A stretch of DNA of 51,180 nucleotides from Clostridiales bacterium (GTDB lineage Bacteria > Bacillota > Clostridia > Lachnospirales > Lachnospiraceae). Location: positions 1-51,180 of the forward strand of contig JAJQBI010000026.1 of assembly GCA_021203365.1 (NCBI GenBank). The letters run 5' to 3'. This document shows positions 1-7,349 of this stretch, piece after piece (the stretch's first letter is position 1; every line of letters begins with the position of its first letter). The notes under the pieces are model-generated. The model did not search any database. It was not told the origin of the DNA and was given only the letters and a program-made list of their open reading frames with translations. The position numbers were made by a program, and so were the translations under genes.

Positions 1-14
1 AAAGTATATAGGTA

Positions 15-396
15 TTTTAATTCTTAAGGATGTTCTATATATTCAGGTTAATCTACAAAGAAGAGGTATTGAATCTTTAGGTTGTTTAAAGTATCTGGCA
101 TTCTAAAAAGTATTTAGCATTCTAAAGTATAAGAGTTATTTGAATCTTTTGGATGAACAAATAAGAAAAAGTATTAGAACTTTTGGATGTCCCAATAATT
201 GTGTGTATCAACAGAAAAGGATATCAAAAGTTCGAACTATTTCAAAGTTCGAGTTGTTTCAACAGATAGAGAAGGATTTGAATCTTTTGAATGTCCAAAA
301 TAAAAAGAGACATTCAAATCTTCTGGATGTAAAATAAAAAGATGCTTAAATCTTTTTAATGTCCTGACACAATGGTTTCAAATCTTAGGGTTGTAC
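15..396. repeat. Degenerate ~20-bp repeats, about eight copies
   Basis: Variants of TTTGAATCTTTTGGATGTCC start near 15, 69, 139, 174, 277, 313, 345 and 377. The last four are spaced 36, 32 and 32 bp apart. Copies differ at several positions, so they are old or only loosely constrained. A short reading frame crosses some of them (140-337, TTG start) but has no ribosome binding site and its peptide is low in complexity, so I treat the stretch as non-coding. Possible roles (inference) are protein-binding iterons or recombinase arm sites of the element whose integrase lies at 1431-2576. Confidence 0.6.
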
Positions 397-471
397 TAAT
401 GAGAGACTATAAAAAGTAGAGCAGTTGTTCACACGAGGATGTCTATGTGCATTGGTATTGTATGTGTGGCG

Positions 472-560
472 AAGTGTTGTACAACGTAATGTTGTACGTT
501 AAAGTGTTGTACAACGTAGCGTTGTACGTTGAAGGTTGTACGCTGAAATGTTATGCAACG
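472..560. repeat. 30-bp tandem repeat containing GTTGTACAAC palindromes
   Basis: Two nearly identical 30-bp units (472-501 and 502-531) are followed by a decayed third (532-560). Each intact unit holds the 10-bp palindrome GTTGTACAAC followed by a GTTGTACGTT half. Nearby is a separate perfect 15-bp direct repeat GAGGATGCACTAAAA (637-651 and 654-668). Tandem dyads like these are typical of binding sites for a replication, partition or regulatory protein, but no partner gene is visible here. Confidence 0.65.
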
Positions 561-726
561 AAGCTAAGTCCTTTGGGGTTAAAGTCTTTGGGTTGCTCAC
601 ATTTATGATTATTCAACGTCAGGTATAGATTAAGGTGAGGATGCACTAAAAGCGAGGATGCACTAAAATTATGTTGGTTGTCCTAAGATTGTTCATAGAT
701 TGTGTTTGGTCATCTAAATAGCAATC

Positions 727-822
727 AGAGCTTCTAATTTGGCCTTAAAATCGATTTTAGCTTTTTAATGAATAATTTATCGAAAAAAGATACAGAATGG
801 ATTCTAGGGCTAAATCAGAGCG
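727..822. repeat. Long imperfect palindrome, copy A (~96 bp)
   Basis: The left arm (about 727-752) is complementary with mismatches to the right arm (about 798-822, GATTCTAGGGCTAAATCAGA). The middle is AT-rich. A homologous copy lies at 921-1012 with the same layout, so this is a repeated unit that could fold as a long hairpin in DNA or RNA. No protein is encoded. Confidence 0.6.
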
Positions 823-920
823 TGTAGGCAGGGATTAAAAAGAAATGGTTTTGTTGTGCTGTTAAAAAATGCTTTTGATTCCTAAGAATGGATGTTAGAA
901 AAATGAGAAACCTTATCAGA

Positions 921-1012
921 AGCTCTCAAATGCCCTAGAATAGATTTTAGCTTTTATTTGAATAAATTATCAAGAAATATATTTAAATGGATTCTAGGGG
1001 CAAATAAGAGCG
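921..1012. repeat. Long imperfect palindrome, copy B (~92 bp)
   Basis: The left arm begins AGCTCTCAAATGCCCTAGAA and the right arm is ATTCTAGGGGCAAATAAGAG; the two pair over about 20 bases with few mismatches. The interior shares the words GATTTTAGCTTTT and AATGGATTCTAGGG with copy A at 727-822. It resembles a small non-coding repeat such as a MITE-like unit, but no target-site duplication is evident. Confidence 0.6.
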
Positions 1013-1430
1013 TTAGAATTGAAATTGTGAGGTTGAAGTTATGTTAGCTAATTAAAATACAACTAAGCAATAGAATACATAGAAATTGAATATGAGGAAA
1101 TTTAAATAATGGTAGGATAAAGTGATGGAGTAAAAAGTAGGTGGGAGCCAAAGTGATGGCGAAGCTAAAGTAAGAGGGCAGAATTAAGATGTGTAGGTGT
1201 TCTTGAGGTTGTGGGGTGTTTCTGGATGTTGAGAAGGAGGATGTTATGAAGAGAGGGAAAGAAAAAAAGTATGCACTTCTTAATCGCAAGTACACACTTT
1301 TCTTTTTAAAATTAATTTTCAATAAATTGCTGATCTGTCTCCATTCTGGGTGAAGCTATAGTCCGGATGTTCTAAGATAGCGTGCATCCATCTATATTTT
1401 TTCAAGCAGATACAGTGTTTTCATTTTCAT
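1013..1430. other. AT-rich stretch without a supported gene
   Basis: No credible gene is seen between the palindromic repeats and the integrase stop. A minus-strand reading frame at 1044-1322 encodes a compositionally biased Phe/Leu/Ser/His-rich peptide without a good ribosome binding site, so it is not called. Confidence 0.5.
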
Positions 1431-2576
1431 TCAGTCTAAATCAGGTTTCTTTATTAGCTCTATTTCTTCTTTCAGTTCGCTTAAATCACGATGAGTATAT
1501 ACATTTTCCGTAATATCCTTAATCTTATGCCCTACAATTCGTTTAAGGATATACTCATTCATTCCCACGCCTCTTGCTTTCGCATTTGAGATGAATGTAT
1601 GGCGTGTGCAGTGCGGCGTAAATTTACGTTCAAATTTCAAAGCATTCATTACATTGTTAAATCTGACCGCATACTGTTCATAGCTCAAACCAGAACGTCC
1701 TTTTTTCTTCGAAGAATCATTAAATAAATATTGACTGTGAATTTCTATTGCATCATCATAATACTTTTTTACAATATCTGTGACCGCTGAATGTATAGGA
1801 ACTATTCTTTCTTCTCCCGATTCTGTTTTCATTCCCCCTGTAATAAATCCATTCTCCAAGTCCACATCTTTTATTTCAATTTTAAGAAGCTCTCTGGGAC
1901 GCCATCCACTATAGCAGGCATATATAATCATATCTGCAAACGGAACAAATTCAACGCTTTTCCAAAGTTTAATTAGTTCTTCTTCTGAAAAAGGATTCTT
2001 TTCCTTTCTTCCTTTTTGGATTTCTTTAAAAACTTTGGTGTCAAGGCTAAATTCTCTGGCATAGTTATGCTCAACAATTCTTGCTTCTACGGCATATTCA
2101 AACATATGGTTGAAAAGATATTTGATTCCCGTTTTTGTTTCAGGTGAAGCATATTGTTTTTGCCCCTTTCGTTCTCCATTTACATATGTGGTGTATCCTT
2201 TATTAATACAATTTTTCATATCCAAAATAGAGATGTCGCGCATCTTTTTGTTGTAAATGGATGAACAATATTTGTATGCCGCTTTAATACGATATTTATA
2301 TGATTCATGTTCAGCGATATAATCATCTGCCCATTTCTCATATAATTGTGCAAACGTCATATCCTTCATTTGAATATTGAGAGGATATTTTAGGTACTCT
2401 GCTAATGCGCGGGATGCTTCGCCTTTAGTTTTGAACGAACCTATGTCTTTGGTTTTCTGTTTACATTTTCCCTTTTCTTCGTCAAGATCATAACCTATAG
2501 TAACTCTTGCACGGTATGTCCCTCTCCTTTTGTCGTAAGATACACTTCCTTCTCCATTACTTCTCCGTCCACCCAT
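1431..2576 (-). CDS. Tyrosine recombinase / integrase
   Basis: A 381-residue site-specific recombinase of the phage/ICE integrase family (Tn916-like layout). The N-terminal part (about 1-60) looks like an arm-type DNA-binding domain, about 70-170 is the SAM-like core-binding domain, and the catalytic domain follows. Catalytic residues are visible: Arg226 in GWRPREL, His322 and Arg325 in PHCTRH, His350 in VGH, and the nucleophile Tyr360 in NVYTHR. I use the ATG at 2576 because GGAGGT lies 7 nt upstream; an upstream in-frame TTG at 2591 overlaps that Shine-Dalgarno site. The gene reads away from rlmN, into the AT-rich DNA. It probably marks the right end of an element that extends left of the window. 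No excisionase gene is visible. Confidence 0.93.
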   Translation of the reverse strand: MGGRRSNGEGSVSYDKRRGTYRARVTIGYDLDEEKGKCKQKTKDIGSFKTKGEASRALAEYLKYPLNIQMKDMTFAQLYEKWADDYIAEHESYKYRIKAAYKYCSSIYNKKMRDISILDMKNCINKGYTTYVNGERKGQKQYASPETKTGIKYLFNHMFEYAVEARIVEHNYAREFSLDTKVFKEIQKGRKEKNPFSEEELIKLWKSVEFVPFADMIIYACYSGWRPRELLKIEIKDVDLENGFITGGMKTESGEERIVPIHSAVTDIVKKYYDDAIEIHSQYLFNDSSKKKGRSGLSYEQYAVRFNNVMNALKFERKFTPHCTRHTFISNAKARGVGMNEYILKRIVGHKIKDITENVYTHRDLSELKEEIELIKKPDLD

Positions 2577-2667
2577 ACTATTGACCTCCAAAATAGTGTG
2601 CGTCTTTTTATTATGATGATTTCATTCAAAATGCGTCATACGCGCGTTTTACATCATCACTTATCAC

Positions 2668-2696
2668 AGGTTATCATGTCAAAACCCGGAAGTCAA
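2668..2696 (-). promoter_or_regulatory. Candidate integrase promoter
   Basis: On the minus strand TTGACT (2691-2696) and TAACCT (2668-2673) are separated by 17 bp, about 95 bp upstream of the integrase start. A second TTGACA overlaps at 2677-2682. The -10 match is only fair. Confidence 0.4.
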
Positions 2697-2703
2697 CAGT
2701 ATT

Positions 2704-2722
2704 TTTTAGTATTATACTAAAA
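2704..2722. repeat. 19-bp perfect inverted repeat between rlmN and the integrase promoter
   Basis: TTTTAGTAT, one central base, then ATACTAAAA. It sits 30 bp beyond the rlmN stop codon and next to the integrase promoter, where an attachment core or an operator would be expected. It could also be a weak terminator stem for rlmN. Its role is not shown by the sequence. Confidence 0.45.
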
Positions 2723-2750
2723 TAGCATGGATGTCCAAAAAACGTTGATT

Positions 2751-3806
2751 TTAAAGCATTTTCATCTTGTCCATGTGCGTCTTACGAAGTTGTCCACAAG
2801 CCCCGTCTATGTCAGAACCAAGTGACCTTCTTATACTAACAGGAATCCCATATTTTTCAAGCATTATTTTAAATTTCTCCACATTCCGCCTGGAAGAGCG
2901 AACGTAGGTACGCTCTTTCACCGGGTTCACCGGAATCAGATTCACATGACCATGAAGCCTCCGAATCCTCCCGGCAAGCTCTCTGGCATCCTCCTCGCTG
3001 TCGTTCACTCCGGCTACAAGGCTGTATTCAAAGGTGACTCTGCGCCCGGTTTTCTGAAAATAATTCTGACAGGCCGCAAGCACCTGGTCCACGGAATATT
3101 TCCTGGCAATGGGCATCAGCTCTCTCCGCTTCTCGTCGTTGGGTGCATGAAGAGACAGGGCAAGGGTAATCTGAAGCTTTTCACCGGCCAGATCATATAT
3201 GCGGGGAACCAGCCCGCAGGTGGATACAGTCACATTGCGCTGACTGATATGAAGTCCGCCTTCTCCGGTAAGTATTTTCAGGAAGCGGAGAAGATTATCA
3301 TAATTGTCCAGAGGTTCACCGGTTCCCATCACCACCACATTGGAAACCCGTTCCCCTGTTTCCTTCTGGATCCGGTACACCTGATCCAGCATCTCCGAGG
3401 CCAGAAGATTTCTCGCAAGGCCGCCTATGGTGGAGGCACAGAAACGGCAGCCCATCCGGCAGCCAGCCTGGGAGGAAATGCAGACCGAATTTCCATGATG
3501 ATAGCGCATCAGCACACTTTCAATCACGTTGCCGTCCCCAAGCCGAAAAAGATACTTTCTGGTTCCGTCTATGGCAGAAATCTGTACATCCACCGGTTCC
3601 AGCACCGTAAGGGGATAGCCGGACAGCTTTTCCCGCAGATCTGCGGGCAGGCTGGTCATCTCCTCCCAGGAGACGGCCAGATGCTCATGAAGCCAGCTGT
3701 AGACCTGTCCGGCCCGGAAGGATTTTTCCCCGATTCCGGCCATAAATTCCTTCCATTCCTCCAGGGTCATGGATTTTAAATCTGTCATCAATCCGCTCTG
3801 CGTCAT
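2751..3806 (-). CDS. rlmN: 23S rRNA/tRNA adenine C2-methyltransferase RlmN
   Basis: Radical SAM methyltransferase that makes m2A2503 in 23S rRNA and m2A37 in some tRNAs, a cytosolic reaction. The 351 residues match the usual length. The [4Fe-4S] ligands Cys116, Cys120 and Cys123 lie in AGCRMGCRFC, and the two methyl-transfer cysteines are Cys109 (SVCISS) and the cysteine in DGACGQLR near the C terminus. The start has AGAGG upstream, and the gene follows rsmB by only 6 nt, so the two are co-transcribed. It is the last gene of the murE-priA-def-fmt run. In many Clostridia a PP2C phosphatase and a Ser/Thr kinase follow; here the integrase-bearing DNA is next instead. Confidence 0.97.
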   Translation of the reverse strand: MTQSGLMTDLKSMTLEEWKEFMAGIGEKSFRAGQVYSWLHEHLAVSWEEMTSLPADLREKLSGYPLTVLEPVDVQISAIDGTRKYLFRLGDGNVIESVLMRYHHGNSVCISSQAGCRMGCRFCASTIGGLARNLLASEMLDQVYRIQKETGERVSNVVVMGTGEPLDNYDNLLRFLKILTGEGGLHISQRNVTVSTCGLVPRIYDLAGEKLQITLALSLHAPNDEKRRELMPIARKYSVDQVLAACQNYFQKTGRRVTFEYSLVAGVNDSEEDARELAGRIRRLHGHVNLIPVNPVKERTYVRSSRRNVEKFKIMLEKYGIPVSIRRSLGSDIDGACGQLRKTHMDKMKML

Positions 3807-3812
3807 AAACCT

Positions 3813-5165
3813 CTATTTCCTCCGAAATCTGGCTATAAAAAAACCGTCTGACTTATGTATCCCGGGAAGCAGCTGCAGATATCCAAGAGATGTGGTATCA
3901 CTGTGCAGTTCCTCCGGGAGATAGGGATCCAGGCTTTCCAGACGGAATGGATAATTGTTCAGAAACCAGAGAACATTTTCCTCATTCTCTTCTCTGGCAA
4001 TCGTGCAGGTGCTGTATACCAGAACCCCTCTGTGCTTCACATAATCCGCGGCGCGGTCCAGAATGGAGCGCTGCAGGATCACCAGCTCCTCCTGCTTCTG
4101 TGAAGTCACGCGATATTTGATGTCCGGTTTTTTGCCAATGACGCCATACCCGGAACAGGGAACATCCGCCAGAACAATATCCGCCGTGCATTCAGAATCC
4201 ACATCATACACTGTGGCATCCTGTATCTTCGTCTGGATATTGATGGCGCCTGTGCGGGCAATATTCTCCTCAATAAGATTTACCTTATATGCACTGACAT
4301 CCCGGGCGTCCACGGTTCCATAAATGCCCATTTTGTCTCCTACATGCAGACTTTTTCCTCCGGGAGCCGCACACAGGTCAATCACATAATCTCCCTTTTT
4401 CGGATCCGCCACCTCGGCCACAAGCATGGAACTTACATCCTGTACCTGCATATTCCCCTGAAGAAAAGCGTCCAGGGTCAGAAGATGATTATATCCGGAA
4501 ATATATCTGGCATAGGGAAGATAAGGCGCCGGCTGTACCCGCACTCCCTGGGCCTTCAGGCTCTTATCAATATCCTCCGCCGAAGTGCGGTAGGTGCGGT
4601 AACGAACCGTCGTCGGGCGCTCCGTGAGAAAATCCGCCAGGATTTTCTCCGTTGTCTCTTCCCCGTAATAATCCAGCCAACGGGTCACCAGCGGCTCCGG
4701 CATGGAATATTTTATGGAAAAATAGGTGACCAGACCATCCTTCCGTCTGGGAAAACGCACCTTGTCCATATCCCTGGCCACAGAGCGAAGCACGCCGTTC
4801 ACAAAGGACTTCAGGTTATAAAATCCTTTCTTCTGGGCAAGCTTTACAGCCTCATTGCACACGGCGCTGTCCGGAACACTGTCCATATATTTCAGCTGGT
4901 ATACCGCACTTCGAAGGATCTCCCGGATCACCGGCTTCATCTTCTCCGTGGGAATCATTGCAAAAAAATCAATAATATAGTCAATCTGTATCCTGTATTC
5001 CAGGGTCCCTTCACATACCCTGGTGATAAATGCCCGGTCCTGCTTGGGCAGAAACTGGTACTTGGACAGGGCGTTGCGAATGGCAACGCTGCTGTGCTCC
5101 CCTTCCTCGTCCACCTGCAGCAGGATCTCCAGAATCAGCTCCCTGGAATTCTCCCCCTTAATCAC
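3813..5165 (-). CDS. rsmB: 16S rRNA (cytosine967-C5)-methyltransferase RsmB
   Basis: A 450-residue SAM-dependent methyltransferase forming m5C967 in 16S rRNA. The N-terminal third is the NusB-like RNA-binding domain (start to about residue 150). The catalytic domain carries the SAM-binding motif DLCAAPGGKSLHVG, the motif IV cysteine in ADVPCSGYG and the catalytic cysteine in YSTCTIAREENE. The start codon is GTG at 5165 with GGAGGGAAGAG upstream. It overlaps the upstream Zn-peptidase gene by 8 bp, indicating translational coupling. Confidence 0.96.
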   Translation of the reverse strand: MIKGENSRELILEILLQVDEEGEHSSVAIRNALSKYQFLPKQDRAFITRVCEGTLEYRIQIDYIIDFFAMIPTEKMKPVIREILRSAVYQLKYMDSVPDSAVCNEAVKLAQKKGFYNLKSFVNGVLRSVARDMDKVRFPRRKDGLVTYFSIKYSMPEPLVTRWLDYYGEETTEKILADFLTERPTTVRYRTYRTSAEDIDKSLKAQGVRVQPAPYLPYARYISGYNHLLTLDAFLQGNMQVQDVSSMLVAEVADPKKGDYVIDLCAAPGGKSLHVGDKMGIYGTVDARDVSAYKVNLIEENIARTGAINIQTKIQDATVYDVDSECTADIVLADVPCSGYGVIGKKPDIKYRVTSQKQEELVILQRSILDRAADYVKHRGVLVYSTCTIAREENEENVLWFLNNYPFRLESLDPYLPEELHSDTTSLGYLQLLPGIHKSDGFFIARFRRK

Positions 5166-5862
5166 GTCTCTTCCCTCCGCCTGCGAGAATTATCAGTCTT
5201 AAAAGCTGCAATATGGACGAAGCCAGCGCAGCCACATAGGTAAGGGCCGCAGCCCGCAGAACCTTCCGGGCGCCCGAGCGTTCCTCCGTGCCCAGGATTC
5301 CCGTGGATTCCAGCATCTGAAGCGCCCTGGAGGAGGCATTAAATTCCACTGGAAGGGTTACAAGCTGAAACAGCACCGCCAGAGAAAACAGCAGGATCCC
5401 CAGAGTCAACAGAGGGCGGACAGAGAGAATCAGCCCCAGGACAAACAGTGGCCAGGCCAGACTGGAACCCAGATTCGCCGCAGGCACAATCGCAGAGCGA
5501 AGCCGAAGAGGCGCATAATTTCTGGCATGCTGAATCGCATGACCACACTCATGTGCGGCCACCCCCGCGGCGGCCAGAGAAGCTTTTCCATAAATATCCT
5601 GAGAAAGGGAAACCGTTTTCGTCCTTGGATCATAGTGATCCGTCAGACTCCCGGAGACAGGGACCACCCGCACATCCGTAATCCCGGCGGCATAGAGAAT
5701 CCTCTGCGCCACCTGAGCACCGGTCAGCCCCGAATCGCTCCTTATGTCACGATATACCCGAAAGGTACTTTTCATCCTGGCCGAAGCCACAAGAGAAAGC
5801 ACCATTCCGATCAGCAGAAGAATCACCGTCGGATCAAGACCATAATACATATATCCGTACAT
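5158..5862 (-). CDS. Membrane zinc metallopeptidase, YugP type
   Basis: A 234-residue membrane protein of the neutral zinc metallopeptidase family (Zn_peptidase_2). One N-terminal membrane segment (about 12-28) is followed by a soluble part with the zinc and catalytic motif HECGH at 104-108, and then hydrophobic segments from about 125 to 170 and near the C terminus. Its substrate is not known. The gene sits between fmt and rsmB, a position it often has in Clostridia. The start is preceded by GGAGAATGAAAGGAA. Confidence 0.9.
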   Translation of the reverse strand: MYGYMYYGLDPTVILLLIGMVLSLVASARMKSTFRVYRDIRSDSGLTGAQVAQRILYAAGITDVRVVPVSGSLTDHYDPRTKTVSLSQDIYGKASLAAAGVAAHECGHAIQHARNYAPLRLRSAIVPAANLGSSLAWPLFVLGLILSVRPLLTLGILLFSLAVLFQLVTLPVEFNASSRALQMLESTGILGTEERSGARKVLRAAALTYVAALASSILQLLRLIILAGGGKRRD

Positions 5863-5883
5863 TTCCTTTCATTCTCCTTCCTC

Positions 5884-6855
5884 TTAAGAACACGGCCGGC
5901 CACAAAGCACCGTACCTGTTTCCAGGGCACAGCCTCTTAAAAAGGCGTCCGCACCCATGCGTTTTTTCCCCTCCAGCTGCACCTCCTCCAGTACCAAGCA
6001 GTTTCCGTCCCCACACAGGACATAAATACCATCCTTTCCCGTCCGGACCACCGTTCCAGGTTCCGTGGCATCCTCAATATCCCGGGATTCCACACGGCTT
6101 TTCCATATCTTCAGCATTTTTTTACCGGGATAGGCATAGGCACCCGGCCATGGATTCATCCCCCGGACCAGCCGTTCCAGCTCCGCAGCATCTCTGGAAA
6201 AATCCATACGCCCATCCTCCCGGGTGATCATGGCGGCATAGGGCGTTGGGCTCTCCTTCGGCTGCCTCTCATACACCGCCGTGCCGTCAAAAACCGAGGG
6301 GAGTGTCCGAATCAGCAGCTCCGCGCCCGCGGCAGACAGCCGGTCAAACAGGGTTCCGCCGGTTTCATCCGGTGCCAGAGAAACCGCCTCTTTCGCAATC
6401 ATATCCCCGGTGTCCAGTCCGGTTCCCATGCGCATAATCGTCACGCCGGACTCCTTTTCTCCGTTGAGAACCGCGTGCTGTATGGGCGCAGCGCCCCGGT
6501 ATTTCGGCAGCAGAGACGCATGAATATTCACACATCCGAAAGCAGGCAGGTTTAGAAGCTCTTCGGGAAGAATCTGTCCAAAAGCAGCTACCACAATCAG
6601 ATCCGGGCGGATCCGGCACATTTCCTCCATAAATTCAGAGTCTCTCACTCTGGCCGGCTGAAAAACAGGGATTCCCAGCGCCTGGGCCGCTTCCTTAACC
6701 GGCGTAGCCTTCAGTGTCTTCCCTCGTCCCTTTGGCTTATCCGGCTGCGTCACCACAGCAGCCACCCAAAAGCCCTCCTCCGCCAGCGCGCGAAGAGGCG
6801 GAACCGCAAAATCCGGCGTTCCCATATAAACAATTTTCATTTTCTGAATCGTCAT
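5884..6855 (-). CDS. fmt: Methionyl-tRNA formyltransferase
   Basis: Formylates initiator Met-tRNA using 10-formyl-tetrahydrofolate. The 323 residues include the N-terminal formyltransferase fold (MGTPDFAVPPL), the catalytic Asn and His in VNIHASLLPKYRGAAPI, and the Asp in GTGLDTGDMI, with the OB-fold C-terminal domain after about 205. The ATG at 6855 overlaps the def stop codon (ATGA). A second ATG, five codons on, also gives a normal N terminus; I keep the first because the purine-rich end of def places a Shine-Dalgarno sequence just upstream. It works with def, directly upstream, at the two ends of N-formyl-methionine metabolism. Confidence 0.97.
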   Translation of the reverse strand: MTIQKMKIVYMGTPDFAVPPLRALAEEGFWVAAVVTQPDKPKGRGKTLKATPVKEAAQALGIPVFQPARVRDSEFMEEMCRIRPDLIVVAAFGQILPEELLNLPAFGCVNIHASLLPKYRGAAPIQHAVLNGEKESGVTIMRMGTGLDTGDMIAKEAVSLAPDETGGTLFDRLSAAGAELLIRTLPSVFDGTAVYERQPKESPTPYAAMITREDGRMDFSRDAAELERLVRGMNPWPGAYAYPGKKMLKIWKSRVESRDIEDATEPGTVVRTGKDGIYVLCGDGNCLVLEEVQLEGKKRMGADAFLRGCALETGTVLCGRPCS

Positions 6856-7334
6856 TCTTCCTCTTCTTCCTCTTCATATTTCACTTCATGAAGCCGTCCT
6901 TCCACAAGCTCTGTGTACATTCTTCCATCCAGGTGATCAATCTCGTGGCAGAAGGCCCGGGCCAGGAGCTCTTCTCCCTCATAGACCTGTTCTTCCATAT
7001 CCATATCCAGAGCCCGCACCTTTACATAATTGGGCCGTGTCACCTGTCCGGCCATACCGGGCGCGCTCAGGCAGCCTTCATCCCCGGTCTGTTCTCCGGC
7101 CGTCTCTTCTATGACGGGATTGATCAGTATAAATGGTCCGTCGCCCACATCAATCACGGCGATCCGTTTCAGGATGCCTACCTGCGGAGCCGCCAGCCCC
7201 ACCCCGTTTGCATCATACATGGTCTCCAGCATATCCCCGATCAGCGTACGGATACGGGGAGTCACAGCCTTCACCGGTCTTGCCGTTCTGGTAAGAACCG
7301 GATCTCCCTGTGTCCGAATTGTTCTAAGTGCCAT
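6852..7334 (-). CDS. def: Peptide deformylase
   Basis: Metallo-enzyme removing the formyl group from nascent N-formyl-methionine. All three family motifs are present: GVGLAAPQVG (44-53), EGCLS with metal ligand Cys88, and HEIDH with His130, Glu131 and His134. At 160 residues it has the standard length. The C terminus ends in seven consecutive glutamates whose GAG/GAA codons also serve as the ribosome binding region of fmt, which overlaps by 4 nt. It lies 15 nt downstream of priA. Confidence 0.97.
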   Translation of the reverse strand: MALRTIRTQGDPVLTRTARPVKAVTPRIRTLIGDMLETMYDANGVGLAAPQVGILKRIAVIDVGDGPFILINPVIEETAGEQTGDEGCLSAPGMAGQVTRPNYVKVRALDMDMEEQVYEGEELLARAFCHEIDHLDGRMYTELVEGRLHEVKYEEEEEEE

Positions 7335-7349
7335 TTCTTTCCCTTCCTT

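Noticed and set aside
140..337. 65-codon frame across the degenerate repeats
   Set aside because: TTG start, no ribosome binding site, low-complexity peptide; follows the repeat pattern rather than a protein family.
277..396. Possible CRISPR array (four repeats with near-regular spacing)
   Set aside because: Repeats are degenerate, spacers are only 12-16 bp, and no cas genes are visible.
1044..1322. 92-codon minus-strand frame with a hydrophobic peptide
   Set aside because: Biased composition from AT-rich DNA, no Shine-Dalgarno site, no family resemblance.
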